DNA of 35,425 bases from assembly GCA_016234805.1 (NCBI GenBank), contig JACRNU010000116.1, forward strand, positions 1 through 35,425. Direction: 5' to 3'. The notes below the pieces were generated by a model. The model did no database searches. It had not been told where the DNA came from and saw only the letters and a list, made by a program, of their open reading frames with translations. Made by a program: the position numbers and the translations under genes. The DNA comes from Elusimicrobiota bacterium. Lineage in GTDB: Bacteria > Elusimicrobiota > Elusimicrobia > UBA1565 > UBA9628. Position 1 is the first letter of the stretch. Every line of letters starts with the position of its first letter. Shown piece after piece: positions 23,619 through 31,293 of this stretch.

Positions 23619-23876
23619 ATGGATAGAGTCCACGAAGTTAAAGATATTTCATTCTCCGACAACAAGATGCACCTAATGGTTGACGGGCGGGCCTATGATG
23701 TCGACATTTCCCGACACTCATCCAAACTCGCCAACGCACCCGCGGACCACAAATCACATTTCGTCCTCTCTCCATCTGGCTATGGCATCCACTGGCCCAG
23801 CATCGACGAAGACCTTTCCATCGACGCGCTTATCGGCATCAGCCACAAGTGCCCAGTCGCCAAGTCGGCGCACTGA
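23619..23876 (+). CDS. DUF2442 protein
   Basis: 85 residues. VHEVKDISFSDNKMHLMVDG, YDVDISRHSSKLANAP and GYGIHWPSIDEDLSIDALIG match DUF2442, small proteins usually found beside DUF4160 partners in toxin-antitoxin-like pairs. No DUF4160 gene is seen here; the 44 bp after hicB holds only a possible tail-like frame (ISDEIDIVSEWQKWQEKKNG), not a recognisable partner. It may be an orphan half of such a pair. A GGAG lies about ten bases upstream of the ATG. Confidence 0.8.
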   Translation: MDRVHEVKDISFSDNKMHLMVDGRAYDVDISRHSSKLANAPADHKSHFVLSPSGYGIHWPSIDEDLSIDALIGISHKCPVAKSAH

Positions 23877-23909
23877 ACAGGCCGTCGAACAATCGCCCGA
23901 CAGCTACCC

Positions 23910-23945
23910 TTGACATTGGCATATGTTTGATGCATAATGATATGC
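23910..23945 (+). promoter_or_regulatory. vapBC promoter and operator, leaderless
   Basis: TTGACA (23910-23915), 17 bp, CATAAT (23933-23938): a near-consensus sigma70 promoter. The -10 ends 7 nt before ATG 23946, so the mRNA should start at the ATG. An inverted repeat GCATAT-N15-ATATGC (23919-23924 and 23940-23945) brackets the -10 and is a likely VapB operator. Confidence 0.7.
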
Positions 23946-24131
23946 ATGAGAACCACACTGATCATCCGGGACGACGTGCTGAAACGTGCCGCCCAACTGA
24001 CCGGCTTACATGAGAAGACCGCATTGGTCCATGCCGGTCTTGAGGCCCTGATTGAAAAGAAGGCCCGTGAGCGGCTCATCGCACTAGGGGGCGCGGCTCC
24101 TCATTTCCGCGCTGGCCGCAGACGCCGATGA
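23946..24131 (+). CDS. vapB: VapB-type antitoxin
   Basis: 61 residues. MRTTLIIRDDVLKRAAQLTG is the canonical N-terminal ribbon-helix-helix of the DUF2191 VapB group, and ALVHAGLEALIEKKARERLI is the second helix. The C-terminal basic tail (APHFRAGRRRR) is where VapB wraps the toxin. An ATG at 23937 is in frame, but it overlaps the -10 box, so ATG 23946 is preferred. It overlaps vapC by 4 bp (ATGA). Confidence 0.88.
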   Translation: MRTTLIIRDDVLKRAAQLTGLHEKTALVHAGLEALIEKKARERLIALGGAAPHFRAGRRRR

Positions 24132-24511
24132 TTCTTGTCGATACATCTGTCTGGGTCGACCATCTGCGGGCGGCAGAGCCTGGCTTAGTAACACTATTGA
24201 TTGAGGGCGCTGTCCTGATCCACCCATTCGTCATTGAGGAACTGGCCTGCGGCAATCTCCCGCACCGCAAGGAGACTCTCGAACTGCTGCATTCTCTTCC
24301 CGAGGCTCCGATGGTCGAGCATTCGGAGGTTCTCGATCTAATCGCAAGGGAGCGCCTTTTCGGCACAGGGATTGGCTCTGTCGACGCACATCTAATTGCC
24401 TCCGCAAGGCTTGCTGGGGCCAAGCTCTGGAGCACGGATAAGGCTCTCTGCCGCGAAGCAAAGCGGCTGGGCTTGCTTGGTGGACAATTGAACGACTGGG
24501 GACATAGGTAA
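24128..24511 (+). CDS. vapC: VapC PIN-domain ribonuclease toxin
   Basis: 127 residues. The PIN acidic residues are present: ILVDTSVWVDHLR (Asp5), VIEELACGN (Glu37/38), GSVDAHLIASA (Asp86) and LWSTDKAL (Asp104), which hold Mg2+ for RNA cleavage. The CGN after EEL and the GIGSVDAHLI block place it in the PIN subgroup that pairs with DUF2191-type VapB. It is translationally coupled to vapB. The stop overlaps the first arm of the terminator-like hairpin at 24507. Confidence 0.92.
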   Translation: MILVDTSVWVDHLRAAEPGLVTLLIEGAVLIHPFVIEELACGNLPHRKETLELLHSLPEAPMVEHSEVLDLIARERLFGTGIGSVDAHLIASARLAGAKLWSTDKALCREAKRLGLLGGQLNDWGHR

Positions 24512-24544
24512 CAAAACAGTCGGGGGAAATAGGTTACCCTTTTT
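24507..24544 (+). terminator. Possible terminator after vapC
   Basis: GGTAAC (24507-24512) pairs with GTTACC (24533-24538) across a 20-nt loop and is followed by CTTTTT. The short stem and large loop make it a weak candidate. The rest of the gap to the tRNA (24545-24679) holds no gene I can support. Confidence 0.35.
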
Positions 24545-24679
24545 CAGAAGCGACAGATGCGGGGAATCCCTGGACGACTCTGCAAGCGCAGCCCTCATAG
24601 AGATAGAATCCGCCTCAGCAGCAAAGCCCAAGACATTCCACGAACGCTATCCCGAAAAGTGTTGTAGAATCGTCCTAAC

Positions 24680-24751
24680 GTCCCCGTAGCTCAATGGATA
24701 GAGCTCATGCCTTCTAAGCATGAGATCCAGGTTCGATTCCTGGCGGGGATA
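24680..24751 (+). tRNA. tRNA-Arg (anticodon TCT)
   Basis: A 72-nt cloverleaf: acceptor GTCCCCG with CGGGGAT (closing G-U pair), D-arm GCTC/GAGC, anticodon arm CATGC-CTTCTAA-GCATG with anticodon TCT, T-arm CCAGG-TTCGATT-CCTGG, discriminator A. CCA is not encoded. A TAGAAT box at 24665-24670 lies 9 nt upstream. It reads AGA/AGG codons, which are rare in this G+C-rich genome. Confidence 0.96.
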
Positions 24752-24768
24752 CTTAAGGAGCCCATGCC

Positions 24769-25083
24769 ATGGCTGAAGACCAGAACCTCGACCTCGTGAC
24801 CATCGTCATCCAGTACAAGGACGAGTCGAAAGTCCTCGACGCCATCCTCAAGGCCGGGGCCACGGGCGTGACCTATTTCTACGGCCGCGGCACGGGCGTG
24901 CGCCAGCGCCTGGGCGTGCTGGGCAAGCTCATCGAATCGGAGAAGGTCGTCATCTTCACCGCGGTCACCCCGGACAAGACCCAGGGCGTGGTCAAGGCCG
25001 CCACGGAAGCCGCCCACCTCAACCACCCGGGCAAGGGCTTCCTGTGCGTGCACAAGGTCCAACAGACGGTCGGGCTCTTCTAG
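24769..25083 (+). CDS. PII-like (GlnB-fold) signalling protein
   Basis: 104 residues. DLVTIVIQYKDESKVLDAIL followed by KAGATGVTYFYGRGTG and EKVVIFTAVTPDKTQGVVKA follows the beta-alpha-beta-beta-alpha-beta order of PII proteins; the G-rich stretch takes the place of the T-loop. The canonical uridylylation Tyr within GRG..K...YRG is not present, so it is a PII-like protein rather than GlnB/GlnK. No ammonium transporter or other usual partner lies next to it. AAGGAG precedes ATG 24769 by about nine bases. It begins 17 bp after the tRNA, and converges with the membrane protein gene at 25090. Confidence 0.8.
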   Translation: MAEDQNLDLVTIVIQYKDESKVLDAILKAGATGVTYFYGRGTGVRQRLGVLGKLIESEKVVIFTAVTPDKTQGVVKAATEAAHLNHPGKGFLCVHKVQQTVGLF

Positions 25084-25089
25084 AAGGGG

Positions 25090-25734
25090 CTACCGAAAGA
25101 AGCCGCAACCGGCGATGCCGGCGCACGACAGGATCGTCGAGCCCAGGCCCTTGAGCAGGGTGTTCCACAGCGGGTAGTTCGGGTCGAGCATCCTGATGAA
25201 CATCCCGGTCAACAGCAGGCAGCCGGCCGGCGCGTAGAAGAACTCCTTGGGGATGATGGGCCACGGGTTGAGGTGCGCCGCGGCGTAGAACGCGAACATG
25301 GCCAGGGCCATCCACATCAGCCAGTGGCAGCAGAACCCGTAGAGGAAGGTCAGGTAGGACTTGGCGATGTAGCGCACGAGCGGCACCAGGCCGAGGAACA
25401 GCACGGCCACGGTGAAGAGCCCGACGACGATCATGGCAGCCAGGACCTTGTTCCGGAACCCGAGATAGGACTTCCTGAGGCTCTCGGCGATGCGCAGGAC
25501 CTCGCTCTGCAGGCGGCTGCCCGTGGAGGGCCGGTCCTGCTTGAGGGCCTTGAGGAGCGCGGAAGCGGCGTCGCCCTGGGCCGAAGGGGAACCGTCCTTG
25601 GGCTTTGCGAGGTCGCTCAAGGCCGCGAGCTTGTCGAGGGGGAGGTCTTCGTGACCGGCCGGGTTGAAGAGCTGGGGCGCGGCCAGGGCTGCTCCGGCCA
25701 GGACCAGGACCTGCAGGAGGGGACCCCACCTCAT
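25090..25734 (-). CDS. Exported multi-pass membrane protein, unknown
   Basis: 214 residues. A signal-like N-terminus (LLQVLVLAGAALAAP) precedes a polar region of about 75 residues (KLAALSDLAKPKDGSPSA), then four hydrophobic segments: VLAAMIVVGLFTVAVLFLGL, LMWMALAMFAFYAAA, FFYAPAGCLLLTGMFI and LGSTILSCAGIAGCGFF. No family recognised. The ATG overlaps the stop of the preceding 161-residue protein as ATGA, placing it last in the ABC-exporter operon. The open frame further upstream is antisense-free but overlaps that gene, so ATG 25734 is the right start. Confidence 0.75.
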   Translation of the reverse strand: MRWGPLLQVLVLAGAALAAPQLFNPAGHEDLPLDKLAALSDLAKPKDGSPSAQGDAASALLKALKQDRPSTGSRLQSEVLRIAESLRKSYLGFRNKVLAAMIVVGLFTVAVLFLGLVPLVRYIAKSYLTFLYGFCCHWLMWMALAMFAFYAAAHLNPWPIIPKEFFYAPAGCLLLTGMFIRMLDPNYPLWNTLLKGLGSTILSCAGIAGCGFFR

Positions 25735-26216
25735 AGCGGGTGGCGCTCCTGGACAGCGTCCCACCCGGCGCGGACCCCGCGCTCGCGGCTGGAGGGCATG
25801 AAGACCTCGAGGAAAGATTCGAGCGCGGCTTGGCCCCGGACCGACACGGTCCCGTTGAAGGCCTGACCATCCTTGAGCAGGAGCTCCCACCTGCCGCCGT
25901 TGAGAGGCAGCGTGCGGTTGTAGCCGATCCCCTCGCCCACGGTGTCGAAGGCGATGATGAGACGGCCGCTCTTGGCGCAAAGGTCGAGGTGCCGGACGAC
26001 CTCCGGGTCGGAGAGGTCGAGGACGCGGTGGATGAAGTAGGGCTGGTTCGGGACGTCGAAGAGCTGGAGGAGAACCGCGAAGAGGGCGCCCTGCGGCAGC
26101 TTGAAGAGGCGGGGCTCGAGGGTGCAGCGCACCTCCTTGAAGCGGTCGGGCTGGACCACGCGCACCTGCCAGGCCGGCAGGCCGTCGATGACCGCCAGGC
26201 GCACCGCGTGGCTCAT
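25731..26216 (-). CDS. Hypothetical cytoplasmic protein in ABC operon
   Basis: 161 residues, no signal peptide. It begins MSHAVRLAVIDGLPAWQVRV and contains RLIIAFDTVGEGIGYNRTLP and a C-terminal VFMPSSRERGVRAGWDAVQE. I do not recognise a domain. It starts 4 bp after the ABC gene stop and is coupled to the membrane protein by a 4-bp ATGA overlap. Another in-frame ATG five codons upstream (26231) would overlap the ABC gene and is less likely. Confidence 0.75.
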   Translation of the reverse strand: MSHAVRLAVIDGLPAWQVRVVQPDRFKEVRCTLEPRLFKLPQGALFAVLLQLFDVPNQPYFIHRVLDLSDPEVVRHLDLCAKSGRLIIAFDTVGEGIGYNRTLPLNGGRWELLLKDGQAFNGTVSVRGQAALESFLEVFMPSSRERGVRAGWDAVQERHPL

Positions 26217-26220
26217 ATGC

Positions 26221-27972
26221 CTATTGTACATTCTTAAGCTCGTCTTCGAGCCTCCCGCGCTGGTAGATCTCGCGGTAGAGGCCGCCGGCCCGCATGAGCG
26301 CGTCGTGGGTCCCGGCCTGGGCCACGGCGCCGTTGTCGAGGGTCAGGATGAGGTCCGCGGAAGCCACGGTCTTGGGACGGTGGGTGATGAAGACCTGCAG
26401 GGACCCGGGGAGGAAGACCCTCAGCGCCTCCCAGAGCCGGTCCTCGGTGCCGGCGTCCATGGCCGAGGTGCAGTCGTCGAGGAGCAGGACCGGCGGCCGC
26501 CCCGCGATGGCCCGAGCCACCGCGACCCGCTGCTTCTGGCCTCCCGAGAGGGTCAGGCCCCTGGGCCCGACCACGGTGTCGCTCCCCTTCGGGAAGGAGG
26601 CGATCTCGGCGGACAACTGCGCCGCGTCGAGAGCCGCGCGGATATCATCCGCGGAGAGCCCGTGCCGGCCCAGGGACACGTTCTCGCGCAGGGTGCCGGA
26701 GAAGATGACGGGCTCCTGGGGGACGTAGCCGATGAGGGACCTCCACTCCGGGACGCGAAGGTCGCGGATGCCGGTCTCGCCCACGAGAACGCGGCCGGAG
26801 CTCACGTCCACGAGCCTGGGGATCATGGCCATGAGCAGGGATTTCCCGGAGCCGAGCCGGCCGACCACGGCCACGCGCTGGCCAGGCTTGACGATGAAAG
26901 AGATGTCCCTGAGAAGGTCGGGGGAGTCGGAAGACGGGCGATACGAGACCCCGGAGAACTCCAACGATACCGGCCCCGGCGGAGCCGGGGCCGGTGAAAG
27001 GGGGTCCACGACCGTGGTCGTCGCATCGAGCATCTCGCGGAGCCGCGCCACGCACACTCCCGCCCGCCTGCCGGCCACCACGAAGTTGCCCATGTCGAAC
27101 ACGGGCCAGACCAGCATGGAGGCGAAGATCTGGAACGCGATGAGGTCGCCGACAGTGATGCGGCCCTCCATGACCTGGAGGCCGCCGGCGAAGAAGACAA
27201 GGATGGTGCCGGCGATGCCGCCGTTGTGGAAGAACGCGCCGAACGCCGCGTGGACCCGGGCCGCGGCCACCTCGGCGTCGCGCTGGGCCCGGGCCTTGCG
27301 GTCGAAGAGGTCCTCCTGCGAGGCCTCCTTCCGGTTGGCCTTGACCACGCGGATACCGGAAAAGCAGGCCTCAAGGAAGCTGAAGATCGCGGAGATGGCC
27401 TTCTGCACCTCGGAGAACCTCTCGCTGATGAGCCTGCGCACTCTGACATGGAAGAGGAGCAGGATGGGAAGGGGGGCCACGGCCCACAGGCACAGCCCGG
27501 GCCGCAGCCAGAGCATGGCCCCGAGCGCGGCCGCGAAGGTCACCCCGGACTGCACGGCCCGGAAGACCCCGGAGCACGCGAACCACGAGAGCTTCTCCTG
27601 CACGTCGTCGACGAGCCTTGTGACGATGTCCCCGGTCGGGTAGCGATGGTAGAAGCCGCGGTCGAGGGTGACGATGTGCTTGAAGACGGCCTGCCGGATC
27701 TCCCACTCGAGCCTCATGTTCATCCAGGCCCGGTTGCGGATGGCGAACATGTTCACCACGGCCGTCGCGATCCCGGCTGCCATGATGATCCCGGCGTCGC
27801 GCAGGATGACGGGGATGGTGAAGCCCGCTTTCAAGCCGTCGATGAGGTGCCGGATCACGAGCGGCATCACGACCTGGGAGGCCGCGGCCACGACCCCCAG
27901 GGAGACGATGAGGACCATGCGTCCCCGGTGCCGGGCCCAGTACGGGAGGACGAACATGATGGCTCTGGTCAT
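26221..27972 (-). CDS. ABC exporter subunit with degenerate Walker B
   Basis: 583 residues: a six-helix type IV exporter domain (about 1-320) fused to an ATPase. Walker A is GRLGSGKS (371-378), signature LSGGQ (475-479) and switch His532 in ITHRPKTV. Walker B reads VLLLDDCTSAMD: the catalytic Glu is Asp500. That is the mark of the degenerate-site partner in heterodimeric exporters such as TM287/288 or BmrCD. The partner is the next gene upstream, overlapping by 4 bp (27969-27972). Cargo is unknown; drugs, lipids or peptides are possible. Confidence 0.93.
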   Translation of the reverse strand: MTRAIMFVLPYWARHRGRMVLIVSLGVVAAASQVVMPLVIRHLIDGLKAGFTIPVILRDAGIIMAAGIATAVVNMFAIRNRAWMNMRLEWEIRQAVFKHIVTLDRGFYHRYPTGDIVTRLVDDVQEKLSWFACSGVFRAVQSGVTFAAALGAMLWLRPGLCLWAVAPLPILLLFHVRVRRLISERFSEVQKAISAIFSFLEACFSGIRVVKANRKEASQEDLFDRKARAQRDAEVAAARVHAAFGAFFHNGGIAGTILVFFAGGLQVMEGRITVGDLIAFQIFASMLVWPVFDMGNFVVAGRRAGVCVARLREMLDATTTVVDPLSPAPAPPGPVSLEFSGVSYRPSSDSPDLLRDISFIVKPGQRVAVVGRLGSGKSLLMAMIPRLVDVSSGRVLVGETGIRDLRVPEWRSLIGYVPQEPVIFSGTLRENVSLGRHGLSADDIRAALDAAQLSAEIASFPKGSDTVVGPRGLTLSGGQKQRVAVARAIAGRPPVLLLDDCTSAMDAGTEDRLWEALRVFLPGSLQVFITHRPKTVASADLILTLDNGAVAQAGTHDALMRAGGLYREIYQRGRLEDELKNVQ

Positions 27973-29753
27973 GGCTCGCTGAACTGAAGGCGGAAGAGCT
28001 TGGAGTAGGGCCCGCCCTTGGCCACCAGCTCGGCGTGCGTGCCGGACTCGGCTACCCGTCCCTGGCGCACGACCAGGATGCGGTGGGAGTGCCTCACCGT
28101 GGACAGACGGTGGGCCACCACGATGGAGGTCCTGTCTTGCATGAGGCGCTCCATGGCGGCCTGGATCGTCCTCTCGGTGTGGGGGTCCACGGACGAGGTG
28201 GCCTCGTCGAGGACCAGGAGCGCCGGGTCGAGGACCATGGCGCGCACGAGCGAGAGGACCTGCTTCTCCCCGGTCGAAAGGTTGGCCCCGCGCTCGATGA
28301 CCTCCCGGTCGAGCGCGATGCGCCGCACCACGCTCTCGAGGCCCAGGACGCGGATGGCGTCGTGGACGCGCTCGTCAGGCACGGAGCGGTCCATGAGCTT
28401 GAGGTTGTCCATCACCGTGCCGGGGAAGAGATAGATGTCCTGCTGGACGAGGCCCATGAGGGAGCGCAGGCCGTCTCCGGTCATGTCGCGGATGCTGACC
28501 CCGTCGATGAGGATGTCCCCGGCCTGGGGGAGGTAGAATTTGAAGAGGAGGCTGACGATGGAGGTCTTGCCTCCCCCGGTCTCGCCCACGAGCGCGAGGC
28601 GCGAGCCCTTGGGGACCGTGAAGGACACGTCGTCGAGGGCCCAGGGGGAATCGTCGGCGTAGCGCAGGCGCACCCCCCGGAACTCCACCCCGTGCTCGAT
28701 GCGGCGCAAAAACCTGGGTGAGGGGGGATCCACGACGGAGCGCGGCGTGTCGAGCAGATCGAAGATCCTCTGGCCCGCGGCGAAGGACCGCTGGACCGTG
28801 CCGAGGTGCTCGGTGATGTGGAAGATGGGCGAGAATATCTGCTCCACGTAGAGGATGAACATCACCAGGGTCCCGATGGACACGCTGCCCTCGAGGACCC
28901 ATTTGCCGCCCAGCCCCAGGATGAGGGCCAGGGCCACGGGCTCGAGGGTCAGGACCGACACGAAGAAGTAGACCGCCAGGGATTCGGCGCGGAAGTTGGC
29001 TTCGAACTTGCGGCGGTTCAACCCGTTCAGGAGAGAGCAGGAGTCCTCCTGGCGGTTGTAAGCCTGAAGGACCGCCATGCCCTGGACGCGCTCCGTGAGC
29101 CAGCCGCTGAGCTCCGCGGTGAGGCGCCTCACGGCCAGGAAGGGCGCGGCGCTCTTGCGCACGAACAAGAAGCTCGCGGCCGCAACCGGCGGCAGGAGCC
29201 CGGCCATGACCAGGGTCAGCCTGGGCTCGACGCTGGCCATCACGGCGAACATGCCGAAGAACATCCCGATGTCCCTAAAGATGAGGACCGCGGTGTCCGC
29301 GAAGAGGCCCCTCAGCTCGCCCGTGTCCGCCTCGACCCGGGCGTTGACGCGGCCCACCGGGGTCCTGTCGTAGTAATCGAGGCCGAGCGAAAGCAGGTGG
29401 GAGAAGAGACGCTTCTTGAGGTCGAGGAGGACGTCCTGTCCCAGGGTCTCGAGCGCCACCCTCAGCAGGTAGGTGAAGACCCCCGAGGCGGCCGTGGCCA
29501 GGAAGAAGAGCCCCAGTGTGCGTAGCAGCCCCGGGGCGCTGCGGGCCGCGATGTCCACGTCGATGGCGCGGCGCAGGATGACGGGCCCGGCGAGGTTGGC
29601 CGCGCTCGCCACGACCAGGAAGGACGCCGCGGTCGCGACCGCTTTCCACCTGCCGGACAGCAGGGCCGCCAGGCGCCGAAAGGTGGCGCGGTAGCGGATG
29701 CGGCCTGCCGCGTCTTCCTCCTCCTCGAAAGGATAGTCTCCTTGCCCGTGCAT
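27969..29753 (-). CDS. ABC exporter subunit with intact Walker B
   Basis: 594 residues from ATG 29753. An acidic N-terminus (YPFEEEEDAAG) leads into a six-helix exporter domain and an ATPase with Walker A GETGGGKT (390-397), Walker B LLVLDEATSSVD (Asp516-Glu517) and switch His548 in VVAHRLSTV. Its signature is LSTGE (492-496) instead of LSGGQ. In a heterodimer this altered signature would face the partner's Asp-type Walker B, so both defects fall in the same composite site. An upstream in-frame ATG (29768) lies within a TATGAT box and is unlikely to be the start. Confidence 0.93.
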   Translation of the reverse strand: MHGQGDYPFEEEEDAAGRIRYRATFRRLAALLSGRWKAVATAASFLVVASAANLAGPVILRRAIDVDIAARSAPGLLRTLGLFFLATAASGVFTYLLRVALETLGQDVLLDLKKRLFSHLLSLGLDYYDRTPVGRVNARVEADTGELRGLFADTAVLIFRDIGMFFGMFAVMASVEPRLTLVMAGLLPPVAAASFLFVRKSAAPFLAVRRLTAELSGWLTERVQGMAVLQAYNRQEDSCSLLNGLNRRKFEANFRAESLAVYFFVSVLTLEPVALALILGLGGKWVLEGSVSIGTLVMFILYVEQIFSPIFHITEHLGTVQRSFAAGQRIFDLLDTPRSVVDPPSPRFLRRIEHGVEFRGVRLRYADDSPWALDDVSFTVPKGSRLALVGETGGGKTSIVSLLFKFYLPQAGDILIDGVSIRDMTGDGLRSLMGLVQQDIYLFPGTVMDNLKLMDRSVPDERVHDAIRVLGLESVVRRIALDREVIERGANLSTGEKQVLSLVRAMVLDPALLVLDEATSSVDPHTERTIQAAMERLMQDRTSIVVAHRLSTVRHSHRILVVRQGRVAESGTHAELVAKGGPYSKLFRLQFSEP

Positions 29754-29778
29754 TCCAGGGGCAATCATACCAAAGCCG

Positions 29779-29857
29779 GGAACCCCGCCGGCTGCCCTAA
29801 AGGGCTCTCCTGCGGGTGCCCTAAAGGGCTCTCCTGCGGGTGGAACCGCGGGGGTTC
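29779..29857. repeat. Palindrome enclosing two 24-bp tandem repeats
   Basis: Two identical 24-bp units (29793-29816 and 29817-29840), each with an internal GCCCTAAAGGGC stem-loop, are framed by GGAACCCCGC (29779-29788) and GCGGGGGTTC (29848-29857), which pair with one bulged base. The structure occupies most of the gap between the divergent ABC exporter and protease genes. It resembles a dispersed palindromic element more than a promoter. Confidence 0.7.
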
Positions 29858-29902
29858 GATTGGTGTCTCAATATTTTGGTAGACTGAACTCACCAATTCC
29901 GT

Positions 29903-29909
29903 GAGGAGG
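29903..29909 (+). promoter_or_regulatory. Shine-Dalgarno GAGGAGG for the protease
   Basis: GAGGAGG lies 6 nt before ATG 29916 and decides against the in-frame GTG/ATG at 29901, which would place the site inside the coding sequence. Confidence 0.7.
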
Positions 29910-29915
29910 CCTCCC

Positions 29916-31055
29916 ATGCGCATCATCAGGATCGCCGTAGCCGCCGCCATCGTCGTTGCCGCGGGCGCTTGGGGCCGTGGTCCCGCGACCGCGTCAGCCC
30001 AGCCGTCAGGAGGGGACCTCTCTCCCAAACAGATCTATCAGCACTACGCCCCGGCCGTGGTCCTGGTCATGTGCTTCGGGGAGGACGGCAACGGGGAACT
30101 CGGCACCGGCTCGGTCCTCGACTCCTCGGGCAAGGTGGTCACCAACGCCCACGTGGTCATCCGCAAATCCACGGGCAAGCCATTCCCCACGGTGCGGGTC
30201 TACTTCAAGCCCTCGCGCATCACCGGCGACCCCAAGACGGACCTGGCCGACCCCAAGGACGCGACCGTGGTCGCCTACGACTCCAAGCTCGACCTCGCGG
30301 TCCTCGAGCTCAAGGAGAAGCCCTCCAACCTCACCGTGATGCCGTTCGGCGACGCGAACGCGGTCGAGCCCGGCGAGCAGGTCATCGCCATCGGCCACCC
30401 CGAGCAGGGCGGCCTCTGGACCCTGACGAGCGGCGTGGTCAGCACCGTCATCGCCAACCTCGGCGGGGTGCAGGGCAAGGACGCCTTCCAGACCGACGCC
30501 AGCATCAACCGGGGCAATTCCGGCGGCCCGCTCATCAGCAGGCGCGGGGCCATGATCGGCGTGAACACCTCCATGGCGCGCAAGGCTCCGGACGGCCTGA
30601 CGATCACGGCCGTCAACTTCGCGGTCAAGACCAGCGTGGTCAAGGACTGGCTCGCGAACGCGGGCGTGGCCGCGGACTACGAGGAGCTCGCGCCTTCAGG
30701 CTCGGACGCCGCCCCGTCCCGGGCAGAGCCCAAGCAGGCTCCTGCCGCGCCCAAGGCGCGCGAGCCGATGGTCGAGAGCGCCCCGGAACCGGCCCCGGTG
30801 GTCAAGCCAGCTGTCCCCTCGCGCCAGGCCAAGGCCGAGCCCGTCGCGCCGCCTGCCGCTGAGAAAGTGGTCAGCGAGATCCCAAAGGCCAAGCGCAAGA
30901 GCCTCGCCGAGGAAGCGCAGGGAAAGATCCTCACCCCGAAGAAGCCCTTCGACATCCAGGACTACATCAAGAAAGGCATGGAGGAGATGGAAGACCTGGA
31001 GAGCGAGATGCGCGGGGAGATCGACAAGAGGCGCGGCGCCTTCGGCGGCGAATAA
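29916..31055 (+). CDS. Secreted trypsin-like (HtrA/S1C-type) serine protease without PDZ
   Basis: 379 residues. The signal peptide (IRIAVAAAIVVAAGAWG) is followed by a protease domain with the full triad: VVTNAHVV (His79), SKLDLAVLEL (Asp126) and INRGNSGGPLIS (Ser202). The oxyanion region is intact, so it should be active in the periplasm. Instead of PDZ domains the C-terminal 130 residues are a Pro/Ala/Lys-rich linker (PAAPKAREPMVESAPEP) and a charged helix (YIKKGMEEMEDLESEM), perhaps an attachment or oligomerisation segment. A canonical Shine-Dalgarno precedes it. It converges on the small membrane protein gene, 4 bp away. Confidence 0.92.
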   Translation: MRIIRIAVAAAIVVAAGAWGRGPATASAQPSGGDLSPKQIYQHYAPAVVLVMCFGEDGNGELGTGSVLDSSGKVVTNAHVVIRKSTGKPFPTVRVYFKPSRITGDPKTDLADPKDATVVAYDSKLDLAVLELKEKPSNLTVMPFGDANAVEPGEQVIAIGHPEQGGLWTLTSGVVSTVIANLGGVQGKDAFQTDASINRGNSGGPLISRRGAMIGVNTSMARKAPDGLTITAVNFAVKTSVVKDWLANAGVAADYEELAPSGSDAAPSRAEPKQAPAAPKAREPMVESAPEPAPVVKPAVPSRQAKAEPVAPPAAEKVVSEIPKAKRKSLAEEAQGKILTPKKPFDIQDYIKKGMEEMEDLESEMRGEIDKRRGAFGGE

Positions 31056-31059
31056 CTCT

Positions 31060-31281
31060 TCAGAAGAACAGCAGGAAAGCGGCCAGGATCAAGCCGGCTC
31101 CCAGCAGCATCCGGGACACGCTCTGATTCTCCCTGCCGGAGTAGAGGTAGTACAACCCCATCGTCAGGATGACGAGGCAGCCCGCGACCTTGCCCAGCAG
31201 GGCGGGAGTGAATTTGATGTCAGCCCGGACCGCATCATTGGGCGGCGCGATGCTGCGGAAGTCGATGACGATGCCCGACAT
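31060..31281 (-). CDS. Small two-helix membrane protein
   Basis: 73 residues. A polar N-terminus (MSGIVIDFRSIAPPNDAV) is followed by two hydrophobic helices, LLGKVAGCLVILTMGLYYLY and LLGAGLILAAFLLFF, joined by a short polar turn (SGRENQSVS). No family recognised with confidence. It lies 12 bp downstream of the HEAT-like gene on the same strand and has no strong ribosome site of its own, so it is probably its operon partner. The frame and hydrophobic pattern support a real gene despite its size. Confidence 0.55.
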   Translation of the reverse strand: MSGIVIDFRSIAPPNDAVRADIKFTPALLGKVAGCLVILTMGLYYLYSGRENQSVSRMLLGAGLILAAFLLFF

Positions 31282-31293
31282 GGCGCGGAGGAC

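Noticed and set aside
24545..24660. Possible protein remnant (SLDDSASAALIEIESASAAK) before the tRNA
   Set aside because: The frame looks coding-like for about 40 codons but has no start, no family match and stops near the tRNA promoter; too little to call.
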